A stretch of DNA of 64,000 nucleotides, taken from the NCBI GenBank assembly GCA_963839745.1, contig CAWIWC010000018.1, positions 62,001 to 126,000 of the forward strand. Direction: 5' to 3'. The translations under genes and the position numbers were made by a program. Under the pieces are notes generated by a model. It was not told the origin of the DNA and made no database searches. It saw only the letters and a program-made list of their open reading frames with translations. Below, piece by piece: positions 6,265 through 15,048 of this stretch (the stretch's first letter is position 1; every line of letters begins with the position of its first letter). Source of the DNA: JAIBJN01 sp963839745 (GTDB taxonomy: Bacteria > Actinomycetota > Thermoleophilia > Gaiellales > Gaiellaceae).

Positions 6265-7710
6265 ATGCGTACACGTCTTTCACTCGTTGTCCTTGTCCTC
6301 GCGCTCGTCGCCATCCTGGCCTGGCCGGCCGGCGCGTCCGCCCAGACCGACCCGAGCCTGAAGCTCGCCGGGCCCGGCGGAACCGTCAAACTGCCGCGCT
6401 TCGGCGGCGGCTGGGTGCCGCTCGACGTAAGCGCCTGGGTCGCCGCGACCGGCGGCGACTTCGAGCTCCGAGTCGCGCGGCCGGACTACGACTCGCCGAT
6501 CGGGATCGACCAGGTCGATCCGAACACCGGCGTCGTCCTTCGCGACCTGCCCGAGGACGTGCTCGACAACTGGTTCGGGCTCTCGGGCTTCATCCAGGTC
6601 ATCGTCAGAAACTCGCAAGGCGGGTGGGCGGGCGGCGGCCGCTTCAACTTCTGCCCGAACAGCTGGGAGCGCCAGCGGGTCGACGACTCCGGCCCCGACC
6701 TCCCGCGCTACCCGACGTCCTGCGGCGCCTTCTCGCCGTTCTCGAAGGGCATGGTCTGGGGCATCGACAGCGGCTGGGCTACGCACGCTTTCGGCAGCGA
6801 GTTCGAGGCGCCCATGATCCGCCTCCGGCGCGAGGGGACGTTCACGATCACGATCCGGATCACGCGGCGCTACATCGATCTCCTCGAGATCCCCGAAGCG
6901 GATGCCCAGCTCACCTTCACGGCGACGGTCAAGAACCGCCGTGGCGGCTTCGGAGAAGGCTTCCGCAATGGCGCAGCCCGGCCGGCGGCGGCGCACCGCG
7001 CCCTGACCGCGGCGCCCGACATCGCCGATCCCGACCCGGACACCCTCCCCGACCTCGTCGCGCTGCCGCCGTGGTCGATGAACACCATGACCCGGCGCGG
7101 CCGCGACTACCTCGAGTTCGCCTCCACGCCCTGGAACGCGGGCCCGGCGCCACTCGTCGTCGAGGGCTTCCGCCGCACGGGCGAGGAGGTCATGGACGCC
7201 TACCAGTACTTCCGCGACGCAAGCGGCGCCGTGGTCGGTCGGGCCCTGGTCGGTGACATGCGCTTCCACCCACATCCCGCCCACAACCACTGGCACTTCC
7301 TCCAGTTCGCCTCCTTCACGCTCCACGACGCGGACATGGAGGTCGTGCGGAGCCGGAAGCAGGCCTTCTGCCTGGCGCCGACGGATCCCATCGACATCAC
7401 GGTCGAACGCGCCGACTGGTCGCCGTTCGACGGGCTCGGCACCATGTGCGGCTCGCGCTCGGCGCTCTGGGTGCGAGAGGTGCTCCAGGCCGGCTGGGGC
7501 GACACGTACTTCCAGTCCGTCCCCGGCCAGTCCTGGAACATCACGAACCTCCCGAACGGCTGGTACTACGCGCAGGTCGAGGTAAACCCGCTCGGAACGC
7601 TGTTCGAGGCGGACATGACCAACAACGTCGAGTCGCGCCTGATCCACCTGGGCGGCCGGCCGCGGGCGCGCACCGTGATCGTCACCCCGTGGCACGGGAT
7701 CGAGGGGTGA
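6265..7710 (+). CDS. Secreted lysyl oxidase-like copper protein
   Basis: 481 residues from ATG 6265, which has GGAGGA 6 nt upstream. Residues 1-27 are a signal peptide ending near ASAQT. The C-terminal half matches the lysyl oxidase catalytic domain: the copper-ligand segment HPHPAHNHWHFLQFASFTLH, a Cys in FCLAPTD, then GWGDTYFQSVPGQSWNITN and YAQVEVNPLG...EADMTNN, the usual bacterial ending. The N-terminal ~230 residues are beta-rich without recognised motifs. Animal LOX enzymes oxidise peptidyl lysine using copper and a lysyl-tyrosylquinone cofactor. Whether the bacterial form is an active oxidase is unproven. It is monocistronic, convergent with the NlpC/P60 gene. Confidence 0.85.
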   Translation: MRTRLSLVVLVLALVAILAWPAGASAQTDPSLKLAGPGGTVKLPRFGGGWVPLDVSAWVAATGGDFELRVARPDYDSPIGIDQVDPNTGVVLRDLPEDVLDNWFGLSGFIQVIVRNSQGGWAGGGRFNFCPNSWERQRVDDSGPDLPRYPTSCGAFSPFSKGMVWGIDSGWATHAFGSEFEAPMIRLRREGTFTITIRITRRYIDLLEIPEADAQLTFTATVKNRRGGFGEGFRNGAARPAAAHRALTAAPDIADPDPDTLPDLVALPPWSMNTMTRRGRDYLEFASTPWNAGPAPLVVEGFRRTGEEVMDAYQYFRDASGAVVGRALVGDMRFHPHPAHNHWHFLQFASFTLHDADMEVVRSRKQAFCLAPTDPIDITVERADWSPFDGLGTMCGSRSALWVREVLQAGWGDTYFQSVPGQSWNITNLPNGWYYAQVEVNPLGTLFEADMTNNVESRLIHLGGRPRARTVIVTPWHGIEG

Positions 7711-7729
7711 TCGTCTAGGAAGAGGAGCG

Positions 7730-8833
7730 CTACAGGCGGCGGGCGCCGTACCAGGTGTCCTCGTACCACCCGGTGATGGAGGAGATCTTCACCACGTCGC
7801 CGGTGTGCGGCGAGTGGATGAACTGGTTCCCGCCGATGTAGATCCCGACGTGCCCCAGGCCGTTGAAGAAGACGAGGTCGCCCGCCTGGAGCTCGGAGCG
7901 CGAGACCGCGCTGCCGTAGCCGTACTGCATCGCGGCGTTGTGCGGGAGCGAGACGCCGACCTGCCCGAAGACGTACATCGTGAAGCCCGAGCAGTCGAAG
8001 CCGCTCGGCGAGGCCCCGCCCCACTGATACGGGACGCCGAGGTATTGCATCGCGATCCCGACGACCCCGCCGTACTGCGAGGGGGGCGCGCCCGTGGGAG
8101 CGTCGCCGCCGCTTGACGTCGGTGTGGCGACCCGGGCCTGCGCGGCAGCGTTGATCCGCGCCTGGCGCCTGCGCTCCGCGGCCTCGAGCGCCGCGATCTC
8201 ATCCTTGATGGAGTTGTAGAGCGCCTCGCGCTGCTGCAGCGCAGCTTCGATCTCGTCGCGCTTCGCCTCCTGCGCCGCGACGACCTCTTCCTGGCGCTTG
8301 CGCGCCTTGGCGAGCTTCGCCTCCCGCTCCTTGACCTCCTTCTTGAAGCGGCGGACCTCGGAGAGGATCTGCGCGTCCTGGTCGGTGACGCGGCCCGCGG
8401 ACTCGATGCCGTCGAGGATCTCGTCGAGACTCGCGGAGCCGAGGATGATCTCGACGAGGTCGGGGCTCCCGTTGACGTACAGGTCGATCAGCCGGGCCTC
8501 GAGGTTGCCCTGCGCGTCCCCGAGGTTGGAGCGCGCGATCTTGAGCCGCCGGTTGTTGACCTTCTGCTCGGCCTTGATCTGGTCGAGCTCGACCTGCTCG
8601 GCGTTGAATGCCTCGATGACGTGGCTGAGATCAGCGTCGAGCCGCTGGATCTCGGCCCGGACCTCCTGAGCCTCCGCCTGCTTCTCCTCGATCTGAGGAA
8701 CCGCCGGCTCCGCCAGCGGCAGCATCGCCAGCGCGAACAGGAGGATGAGGGGGAAGTGTCGTTTAGTCGGTCGGATACCTAGCCCCTGGCGTGGGACGGT
8801 GTCGGCGCGTACTGCGGGCCCCGGCGCCTTCAC
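7730..8833 (-). CDS. NlpC/P60 peptidoglycan endopeptidase with coiled-coil domain
   Basis: 367 residues from GTG 8833. An N-terminal signal or anchor (FPLILLFALAMLPLAEPA) is followed by a ~190-residue coiled coil like that of CwlO/PcsB/RipC, then a linker and a ~115-residue NlpC/P60 domain. The catalytic Cys is in FDCSGF, the His in GLGHVGIYIG, and the third polar residue is the His in FIHSPHTG. The family cleaves D-gamma-glutamyl-diaminopimelate bonds, often gated by FtsEX through the coiled coil. TACCAT ends 9 nt before the GTG. It is divergent from, and paralogous in its coiled coil to, the 3D-domain gene at 8965. Confidence 0.88.
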   Translation of the reverse strand: MKAPGPAVRADTVPRQGLGIRPTKRHFPLILLFALAMLPLAEPAVPQIEEKQAEAQEVRAEIQRLDADLSHVIEAFNAEQVELDQIKAEQKVNNRRLKIARSNLGDAQGNLEARLIDLYVNGSPDLVEIILGSASLDEILDGIESAGRVTDQDAQILSEVRRFKKEVKEREAKLAKARKRQEEVVAAQEAKRDEIEAALQQREALYNSIKDEIAALEAAERRRQARINAAAQARVATPTSSGGDAPTGAPPSQYGGVVGIAMQYLGVPYQWGGASPSGFDCSGFTMYVFGQVGVSLPHNAAMQYGYGSAVSRSELQAGDLVFFNGLGHVGIYIGGNQFIHSPHTGDVVKISSITGWYEDTWYGARRL

Positions 8834-8964
8834 AAGCGGCGCATGGTAACAGGGGTGTTGGACGAACGGCAAACGGGGTATGTGATTCCCGACAGATGGG
8901 GGACTCGCGGTTCGGACCGATGGCTCCGCGGCAGGCCGTGGCCGCTGGTAGGGTGCCTCCCTTC

Positions 8965-10008
8965 GTGCGCTCGGGTGGCTTACGACCATGGACCCGGTAC
9001 GCGGCGCTGGCTCTTCTTTTCACTGCCGCGCTCATCGCCTCCTCGACGGCGCGCGCCGACGACCCCGCATCTCTGCGAAGCGAGGCCGAGCGGCTCCAGG
9101 CCCAGAGCACGGGCCTTGCCGCGCAGGCGCACACTGTCCTCCTCGAGCTCTACGCGCTCGAGACGCAGCTCGCCGGCGCCGAGGCCCGGCTGGCCGCGCT
9201 GAGGAGCAAGCAGGCGCGCCTCGAGGACGAGGAGGCGTCCGCCCGGCGTCACCTGGCGATTGCCCGCAGCAGCCTGCGGGCGGCCGAGCGCGGGCTCGCG
9301 AGGCGGCTCCAGACCCTGTACGTCGAAGGCGAGGTCGACCCGCTCGCGGTTCTGCTCGGGGCGGAGTCGCTCGACGAAGCGTTGACCGCGCTCGACGGCC
9401 TCGGCCGCGTCGCCGACCAGGACGTCTCGATCCTCAACCAGGTACGGCGAGCACGCGGCCAGCTCAAGCGGTCCCTGCAGGCGCTGAAGGAGCGCCAGGC
9501 CACGCTCGACGAGGTCGTCGACGACGCGGCGGCCCAGCGCGCCGCGCTGGCGGGCGCACGGGCCGAGCGCGCCGGCTACCTCGCCGGGCTCGAGCAGCAG
9601 AAGGCTCTCAACGACGCGGCGATCGCACGCCTCACCGGCCAGGCGGCGGCCGCCGAGCGGAAAGGCGCCGAGGAGGCTTCCGGCGGCGGTGGCGATGGCG
9701 CCCCGACACCGGTCTCAGCGCCTGCTCCGACAGGCCCGCCCTCTCCGGGGACGCGCATGACGGTCTCGTCGACCGGCTACTGCCTCCGCGGACGGACGTC
9801 CACCGGAATCCCCACCGGCTGGGGCGTCGTCGCCGTCGACCCGGCTGTCATCCCGCTGGGAACGCGGATGACGATCCCGGGCTACGGCGAAGGCGTGGCC
9901 GCCGACACCGGCTCCGCTGTACGCGGCGCGATGATCGACGTCTGGTTCCCGACCTGCTCGCAGGCGCTCGAGTGGGGCCGGAGGACCGTCACGATCACGA
10001 TTCACTAG
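8965..10008 (+). CDS. Coiled-coil secreted protein with 3D (lytic transglycosylase-like) domain
   Basis: 347 residues from GTG 8965; GTG 8953 is an alternative. Signal peptide: WTRYAALALLFTAALIASS, then ARAD. Residues ~30-235 are a coiled coil, followed by a Gly/Pro/Thr linker and a ~75-residue 3D domain. The latter has GVVAVDPAVIPLGTRMTIPG, AADTGSAVRG and MIDVWF, with the three Asp positions that name the family. 3D domains resemble the MltA lytic transglycosylase barrel and are found in Rpf- and YabE-type cell-wall proteins. A TAGGGT hexamer (8949-8954) ends 10 nt upstream. The coiled coil is clearly homologous to that of the divergent NlpC/P60 protein. Confidence 0.85.
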   Translation: MRSGGLRPWTRYAALALLFTAALIASSTARADDPASLRSEAERLQAQSTGLAAQAHTVLLELYALETQLAGAEARLAALRSKQARLEDEEASARRHLAIARSSLRAAERGLARRLQTLYVEGEVDPLAVLLGAESLDEALTALDGLGRVADQDVSILNQVRRARGQLKRSLQALKERQATLDEVVDDAAAQRAALAGARAERAGYLAGLEQQKALNDAAIARLTGQAAAAERKGAEEASGGGGDGAPTPVSAPAPTGPPSPGTRMTVSSTGYCLRGRTSTGIPTGWGVVAVDPAVIPLGTRMTIPGYGEGVAADTGSAVRGAMIDVWFPTCSQALEWGRRTVTITIH

Positions 10009-10018
10009 GCGCGTCAGG

Positions 10019-10047
10019 TTTCACTAGGTTCCGCGCCCGTCTACAAT
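10019..10047 (+). promoter_or_regulatory. Promoter TTTCAC-N17-TACAAT
   Basis: A -35-like TTTCAC (10019-10024) and a strong TACAAT -10 (10042-10047) with a 17-bp spacer lie upstream of the NarL-type regulator. Transcription would start near 10054 and give a leader of ~26 nt carrying AAAGGGG. Confidence 0.6.
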
Positions 10048-10079
10048 CGTCCGGTCCGCGCAGAGCGACGAAAGGGGCA

Positions 10080-10766
10080 ATGACGTCAGCCGCCGAGGAT
10101 CGGCGTACGGAGAAGCAGCTCGAAGACCTGCGCGTGCTTCTCGTCGACGACCACGATCTCTTCCGGAGCGGACTGCGGAGCCTCCTCGAGGAGCAGGGCC
10201 TTCAGGTAGCGGGCGAGGCCGACAACGGCCAGTCGGCTCTACGTCTCGTGAGCGAGCTCGCACCGGACGTCGTCGTCATGGACCTGAACATGCCGGGCCT
10301 CACCGGCGTCGAGACGACGCGCCAGCTCACGGGCATCGCCCCGCACACGCGCGTCGTCGTCCTCACGATCTCGGTGGACGACGAGGACGTGATGGACGCC
10401 GTCATGGCCGGCGCGTGCGGCTACCTGCTCAAGGACTCGTCCATCGACGAGCTGATCGCGGGTATCCGGGCGGCTGCGGGCGGGGAGTCGCTGATCTCGC
10501 CCCACATCGCGGCGAAGCTCCTCCAGCGCCTACGGGCACAGACCGCCGACGTGGCCGCCGCGAGGACGATCCGCACCGAGCTCTCGGAGCGGGAGCTCGA
10601 GGTGCTGCGGCTGATCGCCATCGGGAAGGACAACGCCGAGATCGCCCGCGAGCTCTTCATCAGCCCGAAGACGGTCAAGAACCACATCTCGAACATCCTC
10701 ATGAAGCTCCAGATCGAGAACCGCATCCAGGCGGCGGTCTACGCCGTCCGCAGCGGGATCGTCTAG
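10080..10766 (+). CDS. NarL/FixJ-family response regulator
   Basis: 228 residues from ATG 10080, with AAAGGGG 3 nt upstream. The receiver domain (residues ~17-135) shows LLVDDHDLFRSGL, the phospho-acceptor Asp in VVVMDLNMPG, the Thr in VVVLTIS and the Lys in YLLKDSS. The C-terminal LuxR-type helix-turn-helix reads LSERELEVLRLIAIGKDNAE followed by FISPKTVKNHISNI. No histidine kinase is adjacent, so its partner must be encoded elsewhere. The gene shares its CTAG stop with the convergent coiled-coil gene. Targets are unknown. Confidence 0.93.
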   Translation: MTSAAEDRRTEKQLEDLRVLLVDDHDLFRSGLRSLLEEQGLQVAGEADNGQSALRLVSELAPDVVVMDLNMPGLTGVETTRQLTGIAPHTRVVVLTISVDDEDVMDAVMAGACGYLLKDSSIDELIAGIRAAAGGESLISPHIAAKLLQRLRAQTADVAAARTIRTELSERELEVLRLIAIGKDNAEIARELFISPKTVKNHISNILMKLQIENRIQAAVYAVRSGIV

Positions 10767-11053
10767 GCCGGCGTCTTCAAGGTGGCGGCGAGCGAGGCCA
10801 GGAGACCGCGCAGCTCTGCCAGCTCGGCGTCGATCTGCTCCAGGCGCACCTTGAGGATGCGCTGCTCCGCGAGCGCGTCCGCATCCCCGGCCAGCTCGCG
10901 CACGCGGGCCTCCGCACGCCGCCGCTCGGCCTCCAGCGCAAGCGCGCGGGCATAGCCGTCGGTCAGCGTATGCTCGACCGCTCCGAGCTCGTCGCCCGGA
11001 TGGTCGACGAGGAGGCGGAGACGGTCGATGAGGAGAGACAGGTCGTCGGTCAT
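10763..11053 (-). CDS. Small coiled-coil protein, unknown function
   Basis: 96 residues from ATG 11053 (MTDDLSLLID); an ATG 39 bp further upstream is also in frame. The sequence is almost wholly helical with heptad-like leucines, for example ERRRAEARVRELAGDADAL and RLEQIDAELAELRGLLASL. It has no signal peptide, membrane segment or catalytic motif, and I do not recognise a family. It is convergent with the response regulator, sharing CTAG, and divergent from the carboxypeptidase gene. TACGTT (11073-11068) is a possible -10, and no Shine-Dalgarno sequence is evident. Confidence 0.65.
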   Translation of the reverse strand: MTDDLSLLIDRLRLLVDHPGDELGAVEHTLTDGYARALALEAERRRAEARVRELAGDADALAEQRILKVRLEQIDAELAELRGLLASLAATLKTPA

Positions 11054-11145
11054 TTGAAAGGAAATTGAACGTATCGCCCTTGCAAAGCCCATCCAAGGGC
11101 CGAACGACCTATCCTGAGGGACCGCAGGACCTAGTCCACCGCCGC

Positions 11146-12375
11146 TTGAGTCACCCAGGGGTCATCGGAAAACGAGGGGTCGCGCTCGTCGCGGCGCTCC
11201 TCGTGCTGCTCGCGCTCGCTCCGGCCCTTGCCTCGGGTCAGAGCCTCGGCACGCGGCTCGACCGCGCTCTGGCGACCCCGGGCGTGACGCGCGCGCAGAC
11301 GGGCGCCTTCGCCTTCAACCTCCAGACGAGCCGCCTCGTCTACGGCCGCAACACGATGCGGGCGTTCGAGCCGGCCTCCGTCCAGAAACTCACCGTCGCG
11401 CTGACGGCGCTCGATCGCTTCGGCCCCGGCTACCGCATCCCGACCGACGTGCTCGGCGACGGGACGAAGACCGGCGCCACCTGGAACGGGCGGCTGGTCC
11501 TCAAGGGCTACGGGGACCCGACGCTGACCCTGGCCAAGATGCGCACGCTCGCGCAGGCGATCCGCGCGAGCGGGATCCGAACGGTGACAGGCCGCGTGAT
11601 CGCCGACGAGTCGTACTACGACACCCGGCGCATGTGCCCGGGCTGGAAGCCCTCCTGGTACAAGATCGAGTCGCCGCCGCTGTCCGCCCTGGTCGTGGCC
11701 CGGGCGAAGGTGAACGGGCGCACGGTCGACAACCCGGCGCGGGCAGCCGGAGACGCGCTGCACGCCGCGCTCCGCGCCGCAGGAGTCCGCGTGCTGCACC
11801 CGCCCAGGGTCGGCAAGGCGCCGCCCGGCGCGGTGCGGCTCGCCGGCGTCCATTCCTCCCCGCTCTCGCTCGTCGTCAGGACGATGAACAAGATGAGCGA
11901 CAACTTCCGCGCCGAGATGCTCCTGAAGCACCTCGGCAAGAAGGAGCGCGGCGCCGGGACGTCGCGCGCCGGCGCGATCGTGATCCGCAACGAGCTCAAC
12001 CAGCGGGGCGTACCGCTCCAGGGGGTCCAGATCGTCGACGGCTCGGGGCTCTCCCCCTACGACAAGCTCACAGCCCGCGGGGTCGCCCTGCTGCTGGTGT
12101 CGGCCTGGTTCGACAGCCGGGTGAAGTCGGCCTTCGTCTCCTCGCTGCCCATCGCCGGCATCGACGGGACGCTCGAGGACCGCATGGAGCGAGCACCTGC
12201 CCGCGGTCGCGTTCGCGCGAAGACCGGGACGACGATGACGAGCTCCGCGCTCGCAGGCTACGCCGGGACGCGGTACGTCTTCGCGATCCTCCAGAACCGG
12301 CCGGGGATCCCCTGGATCAACGCCCGGCGCGCGCAGGACCGCTTCGCGCAGATCCTGGCCGGCGCGGCGAGCTAG
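11146..12375 (+). CDS. dacB: D-alanyl-D-alanine carboxypeptidase/endopeptidase, PBP4 class (S13)
   Basis: 409 residues from TTG 11146. The frame stays open to TTG 11065, so the start is uncertain. 11146 gives a normal signal peptide (GKRGVALVAALLVLLALAPA). The three penicillin-binding motifs are present: SVQK (the nucleophile Ser), SDN in MNKMSDNFRAEMLL, and KTGT in VRAKTGTTM. The long stretch between SxxK and SxN and the PLSALVVARAKVNGR segment are typical of DacB/PBP4, which trims or cross-cuts peptidoglycan peptides outside the membrane. A TATCCT hexamer at 11110-11115 may be the -10. It is convergent with ligA, sharing CTAG. Confidence 0.88.
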   Translation: MSHPGVIGKRGVALVAALLVLLALAPALASGQSLGTRLDRALATPGVTRAQTGAFAFNLQTSRLVYGRNTMRAFEPASVQKLTVALTALDRFGPGYRIPTDVLGDGTKTGATWNGRLVLKGYGDPTLTLAKMRTLAQAIRASGIRTVTGRVIADESYYDTRRMCPGWKPSWYKIESPPLSALVVARAKVNGRTVDNPARAAGDALHAALRAAGVRVLHPPRVGKAPPGAVRLAGVHSSPLSLVVRTMNKMSDNFRAEMLLKHLGKKERGAGTSRAGAIVIRNELNQRGVPLQGVQIVDGSGLSPYDKLTARGVALLLVSAWFDSRVKSAFVSSLPIAGIDGTLEDRMERAPARGRVRAKTGTTMTSSALAGYAGTRYVFAILQNRPGIPWINARRAQDRFAQILAGAAS

Positions 12376-14390
12376 AGCAGCTTCTCGAGCGCGTCCTCGT
12401 CGAGGATCTCAGCGCCGAACTTGCGCGCCTTGTCGAGCTTCGAGCCTGGATTCTCGCCGACGATGACGCCGGTCGTCTTCTTCGAGACCGAGTCCGTGAC
12501 CTTCGCGCCCTGGGCCTCGAGGGCGGCCTTCGCCTCCTCGCGCGAACGGCGCTCGAGCGTCCCGGTGATCACGTAGACGTTGCCGGTGAGCGGGCCCTCG
12601 ACGGGGCGCTCGTCGGGCTTCAGCTCGAGGCGGATCCCGAGCTCCCGGAGCTCCTCGACCAGCGCGCGGTTCTTCTCGTCCGCGAACCAGGTGGCGATGG
12701 ACTCCGCGCGGTCGGGGCCGATGCCCTCGACCTCCTCGATGTCCTCCTGCGCCGCGGTGAGCAGCCGGTCGATGGAGACGAAGTGGCGCGCGAGGTTCTG
12801 GGCCGTCACCCAGCCGACGTCGGGAATGTTGAGGCCGGCGAGAACACGCGCGAAGGCGATGTCCTTCGAGGCGGCGATCGCGTCGACGGCGTTCTGCGCC
12901 GAGATGTCCGCGTACCCGTCGAGCTCGGCGAGCTGCTCCTTCGTGATCCGGTAGAGATCGGGGATCGAGCGCAGGAGACCGAGGTCCCACAGGCGGCGCA
13001 CGAACTGCTCGCCCACGCCCTCGATGTCGGCCGCGCCCATGACCCAGTTGTTGAGCGACTCGAGCCCCCGCGACGGGCAGTCGTTGTTCGGGCAGCGGTG
13101 CATGACCTCGCCCTCGGGCTTGACGATCTCGGCCTCGCACAGCGGGCACGTCTTCGGCATGCGGAACGGCTTCGTTCCCTTCGCGTGGGGCAGCACCGGG
13201 CCCACGACCTGCGGGATGACGTCGCCCGCGCGCTGGACGATGACCGTGTCGCCCGCGCGGATGTCCTTGCGGTTGATGTCCTCCTCGTTGTGGAGCGTTG
13301 CCTGGGAGACGGTCACGCCGCCGACCTCGACCGGCTCGAGCTTCGCCCACGGGTTGAGCGCGCCCGTGCGCCCGACGCGGACGTGGATCTTCTCGAGCTT
13401 CGTCTGCGCCGTCATCGGCGCCCACTTGAAGGCGCGCGCCCAGCGCGGCCGGCCGTGGAGCGCGCCGAGGCGCTGCTGCTGGTCGAGCGAGTCGACCTTG
13501 ATGACGATCCCGTCGATCTCGTAGTCGAGCTCGATGCGCTTGCGCTCCCATTCGGCGCACTCGCGCGCGACGTCCTCGAGCGATTCGTGGCGCTTCGCGT
13601 GCGGGTTGGCGCGAAAGCCGCGCTCGCGGAGCCATTCGAGAATCGCCGACTGCGAGTCGAGCGAAGCGCCGTCCGCGCGCCCGATCCCGTAGACCCAGAT
13701 CGACAGGTCGCGCTCGGCCGTGATCTGCGGGTTGAGCTGGCGCAAGGATCCGGCCGCGGCGTTGCGCGGGTTCGGGGCGATCTTCTTGCCCTCCTCGGCG
13801 AGGCGCTCGTTCAGCCGGTTGAAGGCCGAGATCGGGAAGTAGATCTCGCCGCGAACCTCGAGCGTCCCCGAATGCCGCGCGCCGTCCGGTGAGCGCATGC
13901 GGAGCGGGATCGCCTTGATCGTGCGCAGGTTCGTCGTCACGTCCTCGCCGCGCTGCCCGTCTCCGCGTGTCGCGCCGCGCACGAGCTCACCGTCCTCGTA
14001 CACGAGCGAGACCGCGGAGCCGTCGATCTTCGGCTCGGTGACGTAGGCGACGGGCTCGTCCGAGTCGAGGCGCTTGCGCACGTCGTCCGCCCACTTCTCG
14101 AGCGCCTCGTCCGTCGTCACCTTCTCGAGGGAGCCCATCGGGGTGAGGTGGTCGACCTTGCGGAACTTGTCGGAGGGCGTCGCGCCCACGCGCTGGGTCG
14201 GCGAGTCGGGGCCGACAAGCTCGGGATACTCCTCTTCGAGAGCCTTGAGCTCATCGAAGAGGCGGTCGTAGTCGGCGTCCGAGATCTCCGGGTCGTCAAG
14301 GACGTGGTAGCGGTACAGGTGGTGCTCGACCTGCTCGCGCAGCTCGGCCGCGCGCTTCTGGACGGCCTTGGATGGCTTCTTAGAGGACAT
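12372..14390 (-). CDS. ligA: NAD-dependent DNA ligase LigA
   Basis: 672 residues, the normal length. Domains in order: Ia NAD-binding (YRYHVLDDPEISDADYDRL); adenylation with Lys121 in EPKIDGSAVSLVYEDGELVRG (split here by the KIDG nucleophile motif); OB-fold with RVGRTGALNPWAKLEPV; a zinc finger with four Cys (CPLCEAEI, CPNNDC); helix-hairpin-helix repeats (GVGEQFVRRL, GYADISAQNA, GPDRAESIATWF); and a C-terminal BRCT domain (GNVYVITGTLERRSREEAK). It seals nicks in replication and repair. The start overlaps the stop of the upstream phosphatase gene by 11 bp, implying an operon. Confidence 0.98.
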   Translation of the reverse strand: MSSKKPSKAVQKRAAELREQVEHHLYRYHVLDDPEISDADYDRLFDELKALEEEYPELVGPDSPTQRVGATPSDKFRKVDHLTPMGSLEKVTTDEALEKWADDVRKRLDSDEPVAYVTEPKIDGSAVSLVYEDGELVRGATRGDGQRGEDVTTNLRTIKAIPLRMRSPDGARHSGTLEVRGEIYFPISAFNRLNERLAEEGKKIAPNPRNAAAGSLRQLNPQITAERDLSIWVYGIGRADGASLDSQSAILEWLRERGFRANPHAKRHESLEDVARECAEWERKRIELDYEIDGIVIKVDSLDQQQRLGALHGRPRWARAFKWAPMTAQTKLEKIHVRVGRTGALNPWAKLEPVEVGGVTVSQATLHNEEDINRKDIRAGDTVIVQRAGDVIPQVVGPVLPHAKGTKPFRMPKTCPLCEAEIVKPEGEVMHRCPNNDCPSRGLESLNNWVMGAADIEGVGEQFVRRLWDLGLLRSIPDLYRITKEQLAELDGYADISAQNAVDAIAASKDIAFARVLAGLNIPDVGWVTAQNLARHFVSIDRLLTAAQEDIEEVEGIGPDRAESIATWFADEKNRALVEELRELGIRLELKPDERPVEGPLTGNVYVITGTLERRSREEAKAALEAQGAKVTDSVSKKTTGVIVGENPGSKLDKARKFGAEILDEDALEKLL

Positions 14391-15009
14391 CGAGGAGCTG
14401 CTCCGGCGTCTCGACCAGCACGTCGGCTTCCGCGAGGGCGTCGACCGGGTGGATGTTCCCCCACGCCACCGCGACGGTGAAGACGCCCGCGGCCTTGCCG
14501 GCGCCCACGTCGAACGGCGAGTCGCCCACGAAGGCCGCCTCCGAGGGCTCGGCTCCGAGCAGCTCGAGCGCGGCCAGCACGGGCGCCGGGTCCGGCTTGT
14601 GGCGTTCCGTCATGTCGGAGGTGACGACGGCGTCGAAGTAGGGCTCGAGCGGCAGGACGGCGAAGGCGAGCTCGACCGTCTTGCGGCGCTTCGCGGTCAC
14701 GATCCCGAGCCGGCGGCCCTGGCCCTTGAGCTCGGCGAGGACGCGCTCGATCCCCTCGAAGGCCTCCAGCTCGTCGTGGAGCGGCTCGTTGTGCTCCCGG
14801 TAGACGCGCACGAGCTCGTCCACCTGCAGCTCGTCGATCGCCCGCATCTGGTCGTAGATGTTCGAGCCGCCGACGCGCGCGGCCAGGTCGGCCTCGGGGA
14901 TCTCGCGCCGCAGCACCGTCTTCGTCGCGTGCTTGAAGGACGCGAGGATGATGGCCCCGGAGTCGATCAGGGTGCCGTCGAGGTCGAAGAGGACGTTCGG
15001 ATAACGCAT
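14380..15009 (-). CDS. HAD phosphatase (phosphoglycolate phosphatase/PpaX-like)
   Basis: 209 residues. Motif I is VLFDLDGTLIDSG, motif II is GIVTAKR, the motif III Lys is in RHKPDPAPVL, and motif IV is AFVGDSPFDVGAGKAAG. The cap is the alpha-helical Gph/PpaX type (GGSNIYDQM). The likely substrate is 2-phosphoglycolate or pyrophosphate; motifs alone do not decide. ATG 15009 is preferred because homology begins at MRYPNVLFDLDG and TACGAT (15022-15017) ends 7 nt upstream, another leaderless arrangement. ligA follows with an 11-bp overlap. The phosphatase may clean up 3'-phosphoglycolate from DNA repair; this is inference from context. Confidence 0.88.
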   Translation of the reverse strand: MRYPNVLFDLDGTLIDSGAIILASFKHATKTVLRREIPEADLAARVGGSNIYDQMRAIDELQVDELVRVYREHNEPLHDELEAFEGIERVLAELKGQGRRLGIVTAKRRKTVELAFAVLPLEPYFDAVVTSDMTERHKPDPAPVLAALELLGAEPSEAAFVGDSPFDVGAGKAAGVFTVAVAWGNIHPVDALAEADVLVETPEQLLDVL

Positions 15010-15048
15010 CGCGCTGATCGTATCGACGGGCAGTGCGATGATCGCCGC

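Noticed and set aside
8988..10766. Open frame apparently joining the 3D-protein region to the response regulator (592 codons)
   Set aside because: Upstream of 10080 the frame is a shifted reading of the 3D-domain gene. Only the part from ATG 10080, which has its own promoter and ribosome-binding site, is real.
12372..12375. Frameshift or assembly fault at gene ends meeting with 4-bp overlap
   Set aside because: Both genes end at their expected family length and the same shared-stop geometry recurs elsewhere, so it is natural.
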